Assembly: GCF_000455485.1 (NCBI RefSeq)
Contig: NZ_CBQR020000140.1
Span: forward strand, 1-61,650
DNA from: Gorillibacterium massiliense
Lineage (GTDB): Bacteria; Bacillota; Bacilli; Paenibacillales; NBRC-103111
Length of the DNA stretch: 61,650 nucleotides
Reading direction: 5' to 3'
The notes under the pieces are model-generated. The model had not been told where the DNA came from, did no database searches, and saw only the letters and a program-made list of their open reading frames with translations. Below, piece after piece: positions 1 to 8,531 of the stretch. Within the stretch, counting starts at the first letter, position 1; the number at the start of each line of letters is the position of its first letter. The position numbers and the translations under genes were made by a program.

Positions 1-757
1 GAAAGTTATCGTGTCTCCAACATTCGGCGTTACGCTGCTCACAGTATTTGTGACGGAGAGGTCCGCATGTTGGGGAGCTACAGTTACAGTTGCCGATGAT
101 GTATTGTTGCCTGGGTTTGGGTCAAACTGGTCAGCGTGCGATATAGTCGCTGTGTTTGTTTTCGCAGTTGGTGAGACAACCGTAGCTTGGAGCGTGAGAG
201 AGGCAGCCGAAGCTGGTGTGACTGTTCCGACAGTCCAAGCTCCTGTTGCGGAGTTATAGGATCCTTGACTTGATGTTGCAGAAACAAATGTGAGACCGGC
301 TGGCAGCAAATCTGTTACGGTAACACCAGTTGCACTGTCAGGTCCATTATTTGCGACAGTGACGGTGAAAGTTATCGTGTCTCCAACATTCAGCGTTGCG
401 CTGCTCACAGTATTTGTGATGATGAGGTCTGCCTGTTGGGGAGTAACGGTTGCCGATGACGTATTGTTGACAGTGTTTGGGTCGAGCTGGTCAGCGTGCG
501 ATATCGTCGCTGTGTTTGTATGCGCAGCCGGTGAGACAACCGTAGCTCGGAGCGTGAGAGATGCAGGCGAAGCTGTTGTAACTGTTCCGACAGTCCAAGC
601 GCCTGTTGCCGATATGTAGGTTCCTTGACTTGGCGCTGCAGAAACTAATGTGAGACCGGCTGGTAGCAAATCGGTTACTTCCACAGCTGTTGCAAGATCA
701 GGCCCATTATTTGTGACAGTGACGGTGAAGGTTATCGTGTCTCCAACATTCGGCGTT
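1..757 (-). repeat. DUF11 repeat units of 360-366 bp
   Basis: The conserved segment GTTATCGTGTCTCCAACATT recurs at about 5, 371 and 731 (plus-strand reading), giving periods of 366 and 360 bp (122 and 120 codons). Each encodes the NVGDTITFTV part of a DUF11 repeat. Copies are similar but not identical. Confidence 0.85.
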
Positions 758-1902
758 GCGCTACTCACAGTATTTGTGATGGAGAGGTCTGCCTGTTGGG
801 GTACTGTTACAGAACAGTCGCTGTGAGATGAGACAGAGTTGTTGTTTGGATCGCCAGAGTAAGATACATCCCATTGATAGGTGCCGGCTACCGATCCAGT
901 GCTGGGAAGAGTGAACCCTGTTGGAGTTGTATACGTTCCATTTCCATTAACTGTGACTGTCTCGGTATCAACAGTGGTGGCTCCATCGGGAGCTAACAGT
1001 CTGAACGTAATCGTACCGGTCGGGTAATACCCGGCGGCTAAATTCGCGGAAGCCTTGAGCACTTGGGAAGAAGACCCGATCGTGACGGAGGTTGGGTTGG
1101 CGCTGACTACAAGAGTTGGCCCCGCGGCGCTCACGACAGTTTGGGCCGCGGGGCCGCCTTGATCACTGGCGGCAGCGTTGTTTGAGTCCCCGCCATAGCT
1201 TGCAGTCCACGTATACGTGCCGGCTACCGATCCAGTGCTGGGAAGAGTGAACCCTGTTGGAGTTGTATACGTTCCATTTCCATTAACTGTGACTGTCTCG
1301 GTATCAACAGTGGTGGCTCCATCGGGAGCTAACAGTCTGAACGTAATCGTACCGGTCGGGTAATACCCGGCGGCTAAATTCGCGGAAGCCCCGAGCCTTT
1401 GGGAAGAAGGCCCGATCGTGACGGAGGTTGGGTTGGCGTTGACTACAAGGGTTGGCTCAGCGGCGTTCACGATTGTTTGGACCGTGGGGCCGCCTTGATC
1501 ACTGGCAGCAGCGTTGTTTGAATCCCCGCCATAGCGTACAGTCCAGGTATACGTGCCGACTATCGGTCCAGTGGTGGGAAGAGTGATTGATGCAGTATAT
1601 ATCCCATTCCCGGAGACAGATGTGGTTTGAGTAAATGAAAAGCCGCTGGGACCAGTTATTGTAAACTGAATACTGCCTGTAGGGGCGGCTCCCCCACTTA
1701 AAGACGCGCTCGCAGAGAGCGTTACGGTGCCGGGAGGGCCGCTGGGCAGCGATACGTTGGGGCTTGCAGTAATAACAAGTGCCGGTTGAGAAGCTGCAAA
1801 AGCTTTCCCAGTGAAAGGAAATACTATAGAAAGCATAATTAGGAATAATAGTATTTTTCGTAAACTCATAGTTGTTTTAGACCGTTTTCTTTTACTCTCC
1901 AT
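1..1902 (-). CDS. Secreted surface protein with Ig-like and DUF11 repeats (partial, C-terminus outside window)
   Basis: Open for 634 codons on the minus strand and still open at base 1, so only the N-terminal part is here. The first residues are basic (MESKRKRSK), followed by a hydrophobic stretch ending near GKAFA-A, a typical Sec signal peptide. Next come about three Ig-like repeats with the closing motif TYTW..SYGGDSNN (residues about 40-370, Big_3-type), then at least two full DUF11 repeats and the start of a third, each with ADL..TNTVSS, NVGDTITFTVTV and DLLPAGLTFVSA. Such proteins are exported adhesin-like or cell-surface proteins; any anchor would lie beyond the window. Start chosen at 1902 because GGCGG lies 7 bases upstream; an in-frame ATG at 1908 sits too close to it. 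Repeat family calls are from recognition. Confidence 0.85.
   Translation of the reverse strand, partial: MESKRKRSKTTMSLRKILLFLIMLSIVFPFTGKAFAASQPALVITASPNVSLPSGPPGTVTLSASASLSGGAAPTGSIQFTITGPSGFSFTQTTSVSGNGIYTASITLPTTGPIVGTYTWTVRYGGDSNNAAASDQGGPTVQTIVNAAEPTLVVNANPTSVTIGPSSQRLGASANLAAGYYPTGTITFRLLAPDGATTVDTETVTVNGNGTYTTPTGFTLPSTGSVAGTYTWTASYGGDSNNAAASDQGGPAAQTVVSAAGPTLVVSANPTSVTIGSSSQVLKASANLAAGYYPTGTITFRLLAPDGATTVDTETVTVNGNGTYTTPTGFTLPSTGSVAGTYQWDVSYSGDPNNNSVSSHSDCSVTVPQQADLSITNTVSSATPNVGDTITFTVTVTNNGPDLATAVEVTDLLPAGLTLVSAAPSQGTYISATGAWTVGTVTTASPASLTLRATVVSPAAHTNTATISHADQLDPNTVNNTSSATVTPQQADLIITNTVSSATLNVGDTITFTVTVANNGPDSATGVTVTDLLPAGLTFVSATSSQGSYNSATGAWTVGTVTPASAASLTLQATVVSPTAKTNTATISHADQFDPNPGNNTSSATVTVAPQHADLSVTNTVSSVTPNVGDTITF
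881..1390 (-). repeat. Two identical 174-bp segments within the Ig-like repeats
   Basis: Bases 881-1054 and 1217-1390 are identical as read, offset by 336 bp (112 codons, one Ig-like unit). The sequence between and around them has diverged. This implies recent duplication or gene conversion within the surface protein gene. Confidence 0.9.
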
Positions 1903-1908
1903 TATCAT

Positions 1909-2522
1909 TCCGCCTTTTTCAATGTGGTATATACCCTCCAATACTTTATCAATACCTCTGATTAGAATAGATGGGGTAGTTTAAAAATTGGCCGTTGGAG
2001 TCGACTAATACAAGCTTTGGAATCGTCTCAAGCTGGTCACCAGCACAAACACCAACAGACAAGCGACTATGTTTTTGAATTACCGATATTCTTGAAATTC
2101 CGCAACATAATCCTTCCTTTCTCCACGCAAAAAAACTCCTACTATTCGACTCTACAAGGCATCATAGAGCGAATTATAGGAGATTGTAATCCTACTAAAG
2201 TAGTACTCATTAAAAAAAGACAAAAAAAGTGAACAATACGGCTCGCATATGGAGATGTGCTTAACTATTTGTGCCATATTTATCCATTTTTATTTTATGC
2301 CTGGCACTTATCCTAGTTGGGTTCAATTAAAAAAGAAAAACCGCGATGTTCGTGGCTATTGCTGCTCATAACACAACATGGCATCGGCCAATTTATTAAG
2401 CTAATAAACTGCATCGAAAGCATCATCAGAAACCTACTAGCCATTCTGTCCCGTTCCCTTGTGACCCGTTTGCAATTAGGCTACACTGGGGTCATTGACG
2501 TCGATCTTAGGAGAATACCTCA
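1909..2522. other. Intergenic region between divergent surface protein and AraC regulator
   Basis: AT-rich stretch without a convincing gene. Two short open frames (2017-2232 and 2317-2526) lack ribosome binding sites and family resemblance. An inverted pair GTGCCA (2271-2276) and TGGCAC (2302-2307) could form a hairpin. It must hold the promoters of both flanking divergent genes, but I cannot place them with confidence. Confidence 0.5.
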
Positions 2523-3353
2523 GTGAACCCTTGGCATGAGAAAATCGCGCTGAAGACGAACAATCCGCTGAAAATTATTGTCGGTCATGAGGAAGCCGGC
2601 ACGGCTTCGCACTGGCACGAGGAAATCGAGATCGTCTACATTCTCGAAGGTCAAATGTGTATCGCCATCAATGACGATGCGTACGCTCTGAAGAGCCGGG
2701 ATATATTGCTGATTAGCTCATGCGCCGTCCACCGCCTTTACCCGAATCCGGCAGGCTGCGGCAAGATCATTCTCCAGATCGGCAAGTCCGTCTTCGGCGG
2801 CTATTCCGATAGCGTCTTCGGCCGCCGGTTTACGTCGCCGCTGCTCACCACGGAAGATGAGTTGCACGGGAAACTGGAGTCGATTATCAGCGCGATTTTG
2901 CACGAATGGGGCGAGGGTGGCGAAGGATTCGAACTCGTCATCAAAGCCCGCATTCACGACCTGGGCGCGGCCATTATCCGCACTGTGCCGATGGAAGCCT
3001 ACTCGCAGCAAGAGCGGACCCGGCAGCTCGAACAGCTGGAACGGCTGCGCAATGTGATGGCATACATCGAGCGAGATTACGCTTCCGATATTACGCTGCA
3101 GCAAGCCGCGGATTTAGCGGGCTTCAGCCCCACGTATTTTTCCCGCTTTTTCAAGGAAGCGACGGGTGCCGGATTCGTGGATTACGTCAACGAATTCCGC
3201 GCGAACATCGCGATGTCGCTGCTGCAGAGCAGTCACGGGGAATCCGTGACGGACATCGCCTTTCAGGCGGGCTTCAACAGTATCGAGACGTTTAACCGCA
3301 TCTTCAAAAAAGTAAGCGGCCTGACCCCCTCGCAGTTTCGCAACAAAAAATGA
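2523..3353 (+). CDS. AraC family transcriptional regulator with N-terminal cupin
   Basis: 276 residues. The N-terminal half is a sugar-sensing cupin-type domain (HWHEEIEIVYILEG near residues 25-45). The C-terminal 100 residues form two helix-turn-helix motifs of the AraC/XylS family (DITLQQAADLAGFSPTYFSR, then SVTDIAFQAGFNSIETFNR). The GTG start is fixed by AGGAG at 2509-2513. It reads towards the GH3-GH95-S15 genes and is closed by its own terminator, so it is probably their local activator. The effector is unknown, presumably a sugar released from the glycan they degrade. Confidence 0.85.
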   Translation: MNPWHEKIALKTNNPLKIIVGHEEAGTASHWHEEIEIVYILEGQMCIAINDDAYALKSRDILLISSCAVHRLYPNPAGCGKIILQIGKSVFGGYSDSVFGRRFTSPLLTTEDELHGKLESIISAILHEWGEGGEGFELVIKARIHDLGAAIIRTVPMEAYSQQERTRQLEQLERLRNVMAYIERDYASDITLQQAADLAGFSPTYFSRFFKEATGAGFVDYVNEFRANIAMSLLQSSHGESVTDIAFQAGFNSIETFNRIFKKVSGLTPSQFRNKK

Positions 3354-3365
3354 CGGATCGTTCGC

Positions 3366-3400
3366 AACCTCTGACAGGAACTGTCGGGGGTTCTTTTTTT
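3366..3400 (+). terminator. Intrinsic terminator after the AraC gene
   Basis: AACCTCTGACA (3366-3376) pairs with TGTCGGGGGTT (3382-3392) across a 5-base loop with two G-T pairs, followed by CTTTTTTT. The downstream glycosidase genes therefore need their own promoter within 3400-3450. Confidence 0.8.
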
Positions 3401-3450
3401 ATAGTAAAGATAGTTCCAAATCATATAACCGTAAGGGGAGGTCTTCGCCC

Positions 3451-6087
3451 ATGTCAGAGGAGAAATCGGCATTGTACCGCAACCCGCAAGCGCCTGTAGA
3501 AGAGCGAATCGCGGATTTGCTGGGCCGCATGACCATCAAGGAAAAAGTACGTCAACTGGATCAATATTTCGGCACGTCGTTCATGAGCGCCTCGCACCCG
3601 CATATGGATACCGTCATGGCGAACGACGCTACGATCGAGTGGGACAAAGTGAAGGAAGTGATCGGCGAGGAGGGCATCGGCTGCATTCACGATCTGTACG
3701 GTACGTCTGAAGTGAACAACGAGCTGCAGCGTTACGCCGTTGAGAGCACTCGTCTCGGCATTCCGATGCTATTCAGTGAGGAAGCTCTTCACGGGCTGGT
3801 TCGTCCGGGCTGCACCATTTTCCCCCATGCGATTACAACCGCGTCCTCCTGGAATCCGGCCGTCGCAGAGTCGATCGGCAAAGCGATCGCCGCCGAGACA
3901 AGGAGCTTCGGCATTCACGAGAGCTTCGGGCCGGTGCTCGATCTTGCCCGCGAGCCGCGTTGGGGCCGCATCGAGGAGACGTACGGCGAAGACACGCATC
4001 TGGCCGGACGGATGGCTGTCGGGATGGTCAAAGGGCTGCAGGGTGAATCCCTCGCTACCGATCATACGATCGTTGCCGAGCCGAAGCATTTTGCCGTACA
4101 TGGCGTTCCCGAGAGTGGTTTGAACCAGTCGGCGACATCGCTCGGAGTCAATGAGATCGAGACGTACTACATGCCGGTATTTGAAGACGCTTTCGTCGAG
4201 GGCGGCGCGGTCAACGCGATGTGCTCTTACAATTCGATCGACGGCGTGCCTTGTGCGTCCGACGAAAGCCTGCTTACCGGCGTGCTGAGAGGCAAGTGGG
4301 ACATGCCGGGCTTCGTGCGATCGGACCTCGGTGCGATCTCGCGCCTACAGCGTTCGCACTTCACGGCGGCAACGGAGCAGGATGCGATTCGTCAGGCGCT
4401 TGAGGCAGGCTGCGACATGCAATATTACGATTACCCGCACGACGTCTATCAGAACGCGATCGTCCAGATGGTAGAAAGCGGTGAGATCGTGGAAGCGACC
4501 GTGGACGAAGCCGTTTCCCGTGTGCTGCGGGTCAAGTTCATGCTCGGCTTGTTCGAGAAGCCGTACATCGACCCAATGCTGTCTAGGCGCGTCGTTCGCA
4601 GCACCGAACACGGCCAAGTTGCCCTCGAGGCGGCCCGCCAAAGCATCGTGCTGCTGAAAAATGAAGCCGGCACGCTGCCGCTGAGCAAGTCGCTGCGGCA
4701 TATCGCGGTCATTGGACCGAGCGCGGACGTCGCGCGTCTTGGCGACTATACGCCGCATGTCGAAGGGTTCGAACCGGTGACGCTGCTGCAGGGCATACGC
4801 AATAGCGTATCGGCGGGGACGACCGTGTCGTACGCCAAAGGGTCGGGCATTCTTGAAGACGAGCTGGACGCTATTCCGATCGGCAGCTTCGTAGACGGAT
4901 TCGGCAACGACGGGCTGCAAGGCGAATACTTCGATAACCCGGATCTGGCCGGCGAGCCGGTGTTGACGCGTCTCGACCCGTCCATCGACTTCAACTGGGT
5001 AATCGCGAAGCCGGATCAGCGCGTCCCGTCGTTCCACTTTTCCGTCCGCTGGACGGGCAAGCTCGTACCGAATCATGACGTAAGCGGCCATATCGGCACC
5101 GTCAGCGCGGACAGCATGCGGCTGTGGCTTGATGGCGAGCTGATCGTCGACGGCTGGGGCAAGGACAAGAGCGCGAACGTGATTGTGCCCATCCATCTGG
5201 AAGCTGGACGCAGCTACGACATTCGTCTCGAATATTGCAAGGATACAAACGGCGTATCCATCATGCTGGGGTGGAATCACGAGACAGCCAGCATTCGGGA
5301 AGCGGTCGAGCTGGCGCGCCGTTCGGACGTAGCCATCGTCGCCCTCGGGGATGACCGCCGAACATGCGGGGAAGGTGTCGACCGTTCCAGTCTCGACTTG
5401 CCGGGCGGGCAGCTCGAATTGTTAAAGGCGGTTTACGAGACCGGTACGCCGGTCGTGCTCGTGCTCCAGAACGGCCGCCCGATTACGATGGGCTGGGAGG
5501 CGGACCATATTCCCGCTATCATCGAAGCCTGGTATCCCGGCGAGCGGGGCGGCGAAGCGATGGCCGACGTGCTGTTTGGCGACTACAATCCGGCGGGTCG
5601 GCTGCCGATTTCGTTCCCGCGGACGCTCGGCCAAATTCCAGTCTATTACAACCGCAGAAGAGGCGGCTCCCGCTTTTACGTCGAAGGCGACAATGCACCA
5701 CTCTATGCGTTCGGACACGGGCTTAGCTATACAACGTTCGGTTACGATGGCTTGCGGGTTGACGTAGCACGGGGATTGCCGGACCCCGAAATCCGGGTGT
5801 CAGTCGACATAACGAACACGGGAAGCCGCGACGGTGACGAAGTCGTGCAGCTGTACGTCGGCGATCTGGTTAGCTCGATCGCGCGACCGGACAAAGATTT
5901 GCGCGCATTCAAGCGCATCCGTCTAAAAGCCGGCGAGAAGTCAACCGTCTCTTTCACCTTGACAGGCAAAGATTTGCGGCTGCTCGGTCGGGATTTGCAG
6001 TGGGTCGTCGAGCCTGGCGTATTCCGGTTCATGATCGGTTCGAGCTCCGACAAGATCGCCGTATCGCAAGACTTCGAGCTTGTCTGA
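3451..6087 (+). CDS. Glycoside hydrolase family 3 with inserted PA14 domain
   Basis: 878 residues, the length usual for PA14-containing GH3 beta-glucosidases/beta-xylosidases. Order: GH3 N-terminal barrel (about 25-370, with PKHF at 211-214 and the nucleophile motif SDLGA, Asp292), GH3 C-terminal domain interrupted by PA14 (about 485-620, beginning LQGEYFDNPDLAG), the EGVDR motif (Glu641) expected for the acid/base region, and a C-terminal fibronectin-like domain (VSVDITNTGSRDGDEVVQLY). No signal peptide, so cytoplasmic. It releases non-reducing-end sugars from beta-linked oligosaccharides; glucose versus xylose or another sugar cannot be told. GGGGAGG about 10 bases upstream supports the start. 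First gene of the GH3-GH95-S15 set. Confidence 0.92.
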   Translation: MSEEKSALYRNPQAPVEERIADLLGRMTIKEKVRQLDQYFGTSFMSASHPHMDTVMANDATIEWDKVKEVIGEEGIGCIHDLYGTSEVNNELQRYAVESTRLGIPMLFSEEALHGLVRPGCTIFPHAITTASSWNPAVAESIGKAIAAETRSFGIHESFGPVLDLAREPRWGRIEETYGEDTHLAGRMAVGMVKGLQGESLATDHTIVAEPKHFAVHGVPESGLNQSATSLGVNEIETYYMPVFEDAFVEGGAVNAMCSYNSIDGVPCASDESLLTGVLRGKWDMPGFVRSDLGAISRLQRSHFTAATEQDAIRQALEAGCDMQYYDYPHDVYQNAIVQMVESGEIVEATVDEAVSRVLRVKFMLGLFEKPYIDPMLSRRVVRSTEHGQVALEAARQSIVLLKNEAGTLPLSKSLRHIAVIGPSADVARLGDYTPHVEGFEPVTLLQGIRNSVSAGTTVSYAKGSGILEDELDAIPIGSFVDGFGNDGLQGEYFDNPDLAGEPVLTRLDPSIDFNWVIAKPDQRVPSFHFSVRWTGKLVPNHDVSGHIGTVSADSMRLWLDGELIVDGWGKDKSANVIVPIHLEAGRSYDIRLEYCKDTNGVSIMLGWNHETASIREAVELARRSDVAIVALGDDRRTCGEGVDRSSLDLPGGQLELLKAVYETGTPVVLVLQNGRPITMGWEADHIPAIIEAWYPGERGGEAMADVLFGDYNPAGRLPISFPRTLGQIPVYYNRRRGGSRFYVEGDNAPLYAFGHGLSYTTFGYDGLRVDVARGLPDPEIRVSVDITNTGSRDGDEVVQLYVGDLVSSIARPDKDLRAFKRIRLKAGEKSTVSFTLTGKDLRLLGRDLQWVVEPGVFRFMIGSSSDKIAVSQDFELV

Positions 6088-6159
6088 GGGTTGATCGGGA
6101 CGCCATCGCTGTAACGGTTCTCTTTTATCACTACCATCATTCGAGAGGGGTTCGACTGT

Positions 6160-8508
6160 ATGAACAGCAGCAACGGCAATAAGGAGCGGCAAAGCGATGC
6201 CGCCTTCAAGCTTACCTACGCGGCACCCGCCGCGGAATGGAACGAGGCGCTGCCAATCGGTAATGGCCGTTTGGGGGCCATGATTTACGGTGGCCCCGCG
6301 GAGGAGAAGCTGGCGCTGAACGAAGACAGCCTCTGGTACGGTGGCCCGCGGGATCGCAACAACCCGGACGCGTTCGCTCATCTGGAAACAATCCGCCGCT
6401 TGCTGTTAGAAGGCAACGCGGAGGAGGCGCAGCGGCTGTCGCTGCTCGCGCTGTCCGGCGTTCCCGAAACGCAGCGCCATTACGTGCCGCTCGGCGATTT
6501 GAGCCTGACGTTCCGCCATGGCGCGGAAACGTCCGATTACGAACGCGAGCTCGACGTTATGACCGGTATCGTGGCGGTACGCTACCGGGCGGACGGCATC
6601 CTGTTCAAGCGCGAAATATTCGCGAGCTTCCAGGACGAGGCGATCGTCATCCGGTTGACGGCAGATCGTCCCGGTGCGATCAGCTTCTCGGCTCGGCTGA
6701 CGCGTGGGCCGGAGAACCGCTACTACGACGAGATCGTCAAGGCGGGCGCGCGGACGATTGTGATGAGAGGCAACGGCGGAGGAACGGGAGGCGTCGACTT
6801 CCGTACAGCGCTGAGCGCCACCGCCGAAGGGGGTAGCGTTTCCCTCGTCGGCGAATATCTGCTCGTTGACCGCGCCGACAGTGTCACGCTCGTATTGACT
6901 GCGGCGACCTCGTTCCGGTATGCAGATCCTGAGGCGCAGGCGCTTTTGGCTGCGGATAAAGCGATCGGGACAGCCTATTATGCACTGCGCGAGCGGCATG
7001 TGAATGACGTGCGCTCGCTTATGGAGCGCGTCTCGATCAGACTCGGAGCCGCGGATGAGGGCGCGACCGCGCTGCCGACGAACATACGTCTGGATCGCGT
7101 TCGCGATGGGGCAGAGGATACGGGGCTGGTAGCGCTCTATTATCAGTACGGCCGTTATTTGCTCGTGGCCAGCAGCCGTCCCGGCTCGATGCCGGCTACT
7201 CTGCAGGGCATCTGGAATGACCGCATATTGCCACCGTCGGATAGCAAATATACGATCAACATCAATACCGAGATGAACTACTGGGCTGCTGAAAACGGCA
7301 ACCTGGCCGAATGTCACGAGCCGCTTTTCGACCTGCTCGAGCGGATGCGCGAGCCTGGCCGGCATACCGCACGGACGATGTACGGTATCGAGGAAGGGTT
7401 CGTCGCCCACCACAATACTGACCTGTGGGCGGATACCGCGCCGCAGGATTTGTATATGCCCGCGACGTACTGGACGCTGGGCGCCGCCTGGCTCAGCCTG
7501 CACCTGTGGGAGCATTACGCCTACGGACTCGATCGCGCTTTCCTGGAACGGGCGTATCCGACAATGCGGGAAGCGGCCGTCTTCTTCGAGCATTTCTTGA
7601 CGGAGCTGCCCGATGGTCGCGTCGTCACCGTGCCGTCTGTATCGCCGGAAAACACGTACTTGCTACCGAACGGTAAACCGGGCATTCTGTGTGCGGGGCC
7701 GGCAATGGACAGTCAAATTTTGAATGAGCTGTTCACCGCATGCATCAAATCTGCCGGCATTCTGGGCGTTGACGATGACTTCGCGAAACGCCTGGAAACG
7801 CTGCGCGCACGGTTGCCGCAGCCGGAAATCGGCAAGCACGGCCAACTGCTGGAATGGTTGGAAGATTACGAGGAAGCCGAGCCGGGACATCGGCACGTTT
7901 CGCACCTGTTCGCGCTTCATCCCGGCACAGGTTGGTCACCCGAAACGACGCCGCAATGGACGCAAGCCGCGCGGGTGACGCTTGAACGGCGGCTCGCGAA
8001 CGGTGGCGGACACACTGGCTGGAGCCGGGCGTGGATCATCAACTTGTGGGCGAGACTCGAGGACGGCGAAAAGGCACGTGAGAACGTGCAGGCGCTGCTG
8101 GCGCGTTCGACGTTGCCGAATATGCTCGATAATCACCCGCCGTTCCAGATTGATGGCAATTTTGGCGGCGCAGCGGGCATCTCAGAGATGCTGCTACAAA
8201 GTCATACGGGTGAGCTAAGCTTGCTGCCTGCCCTGCCGATCGCGTGGAGCGAAGGCGAGATTGATGGCTTGCGCGCGCGGGGCGGCTGGACGGTCGGCAT
8301 AACGTGGGGTGGCGGCGCGCTCCGCGAAGCACGCGTTCGCGCGTCACGGGACGGCGAATGCGTCGTGCGCGTATGCGGGGACGTCGTCGTCGATGTTGCA
8401 GCCGAGGACGGCGCAGCCGTCGAAGCTTTGACGGACGGCGCGGGCCGTATCCGCTGGCAAGCAAGCACGGGGACGACCTACGTGCTGCGCCGTTCCGAAC
8501 GATCCTAA
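6160..8508 (+). CDS. Glycoside hydrolase family 95 (alpha-L-fucosidase type)
   Basis: 782 residues, full length for GH95. The N-terminal domain starts with PAAEWNEALPIGNGRLGAM, the family hallmark. Counterparts of the catalytic residues of bifidobacterial AfcA are visible: Asn367 and Asn369 in ININTEMNYW, Glu497 in VSPEN, and Asp665 in QIDGNFGG. Members are inverting enzymes, mostly removing alpha-1,2-L-fucose and some L-galactose. No signal peptide: a cytoplasmic enzyme acting on imported oligosaccharides. It follows GH3 by 72 bp with GAGAGGGG before the ATG and precedes the S15 hydrolase, so the three are likely co-transcribed. Local GC is clearly above that of the DNA beyond 17 kb. Confidence 0.92.
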   Translation: MNSSNGNKERQSDAAFKLTYAAPAAEWNEALPIGNGRLGAMIYGGPAEEKLALNEDSLWYGGPRDRNNPDAFAHLETIRRLLLEGNAEEAQRLSLLALSGVPETQRHYVPLGDLSLTFRHGAETSDYERELDVMTGIVAVRYRADGILFKREIFASFQDEAIVIRLTADRPGAISFSARLTRGPENRYYDEIVKAGARTIVMRGNGGGTGGVDFRTALSATAEGGSVSLVGEYLLVDRADSVTLVLTAATSFRYADPEAQALLAADKAIGTAYYALRERHVNDVRSLMERVSIRLGAADEGATALPTNIRLDRVRDGAEDTGLVALYYQYGRYLLVASSRPGSMPATLQGIWNDRILPPSDSKYTININTEMNYWAAENGNLAECHEPLFDLLERMREPGRHTARTMYGIEEGFVAHHNTDLWADTAPQDLYMPATYWTLGAAWLSLHLWEHYAYGLDRAFLERAYPTMREAAVFFEHFLTELPDGRVVTVPSVSPENTYLLPNGKPGILCAGPAMDSQILNELFTACIKSAGILGVDDDFAKRLETLRARLPQPEIGKHGQLLEWLEDYEEAEPGHRHVSHLFALHPGTGWSPETTPQWTQAARVTLERRLANGGGHTGWSRAWIINLWARLEDGEKARENVQALLARSTLPNMLDNHPPFQIDGNFGGAAGISEMLLQSHTGELSLLPALPIAWSEGEIDGLRARGGWTVGITWGGGALREARVRASRDGECVVRVCGDVVVDVAAEDGAAVEALTDGAGRIRWQASTGTTYVLRRSERS

Positions 8509-8531
8509 CCGGCGAAAGGAGAAGCTTTGTG

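Noticed and set aside
11-619. Plus-strand frames rich in Val/Thr opposite the surface protein
   Set aside because: Reverse-strand reading of the DUF11 repeats; the minus frame has signal peptide and repeat motifs and runs 634 codons.
2017-2526. Two short plus-strand frames before the AraC gene
   Set aside because: No ribosome sites, AT-rich composition, no recognisable product.
4345-5280. Long antisense open frame inside the GH3 gene
   Set aside because: Mirror frame of GC-rich coding DNA; no start signal and no family resemblance.
6406-7593. 395-codon antisense frame inside GH95
   Set aside because: Same cause: codon bias of the GH95 gene leaves the opposite strand open; no ribosome site.
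8304-8531. Upstream open extension of the S15 hydrolase frame
   Set aside because: It overlaps the GH95 gene, encodes Arg-rich low-quality sequence and has no ribosome site; ATG 8532 behind AAAGGAG is correct.
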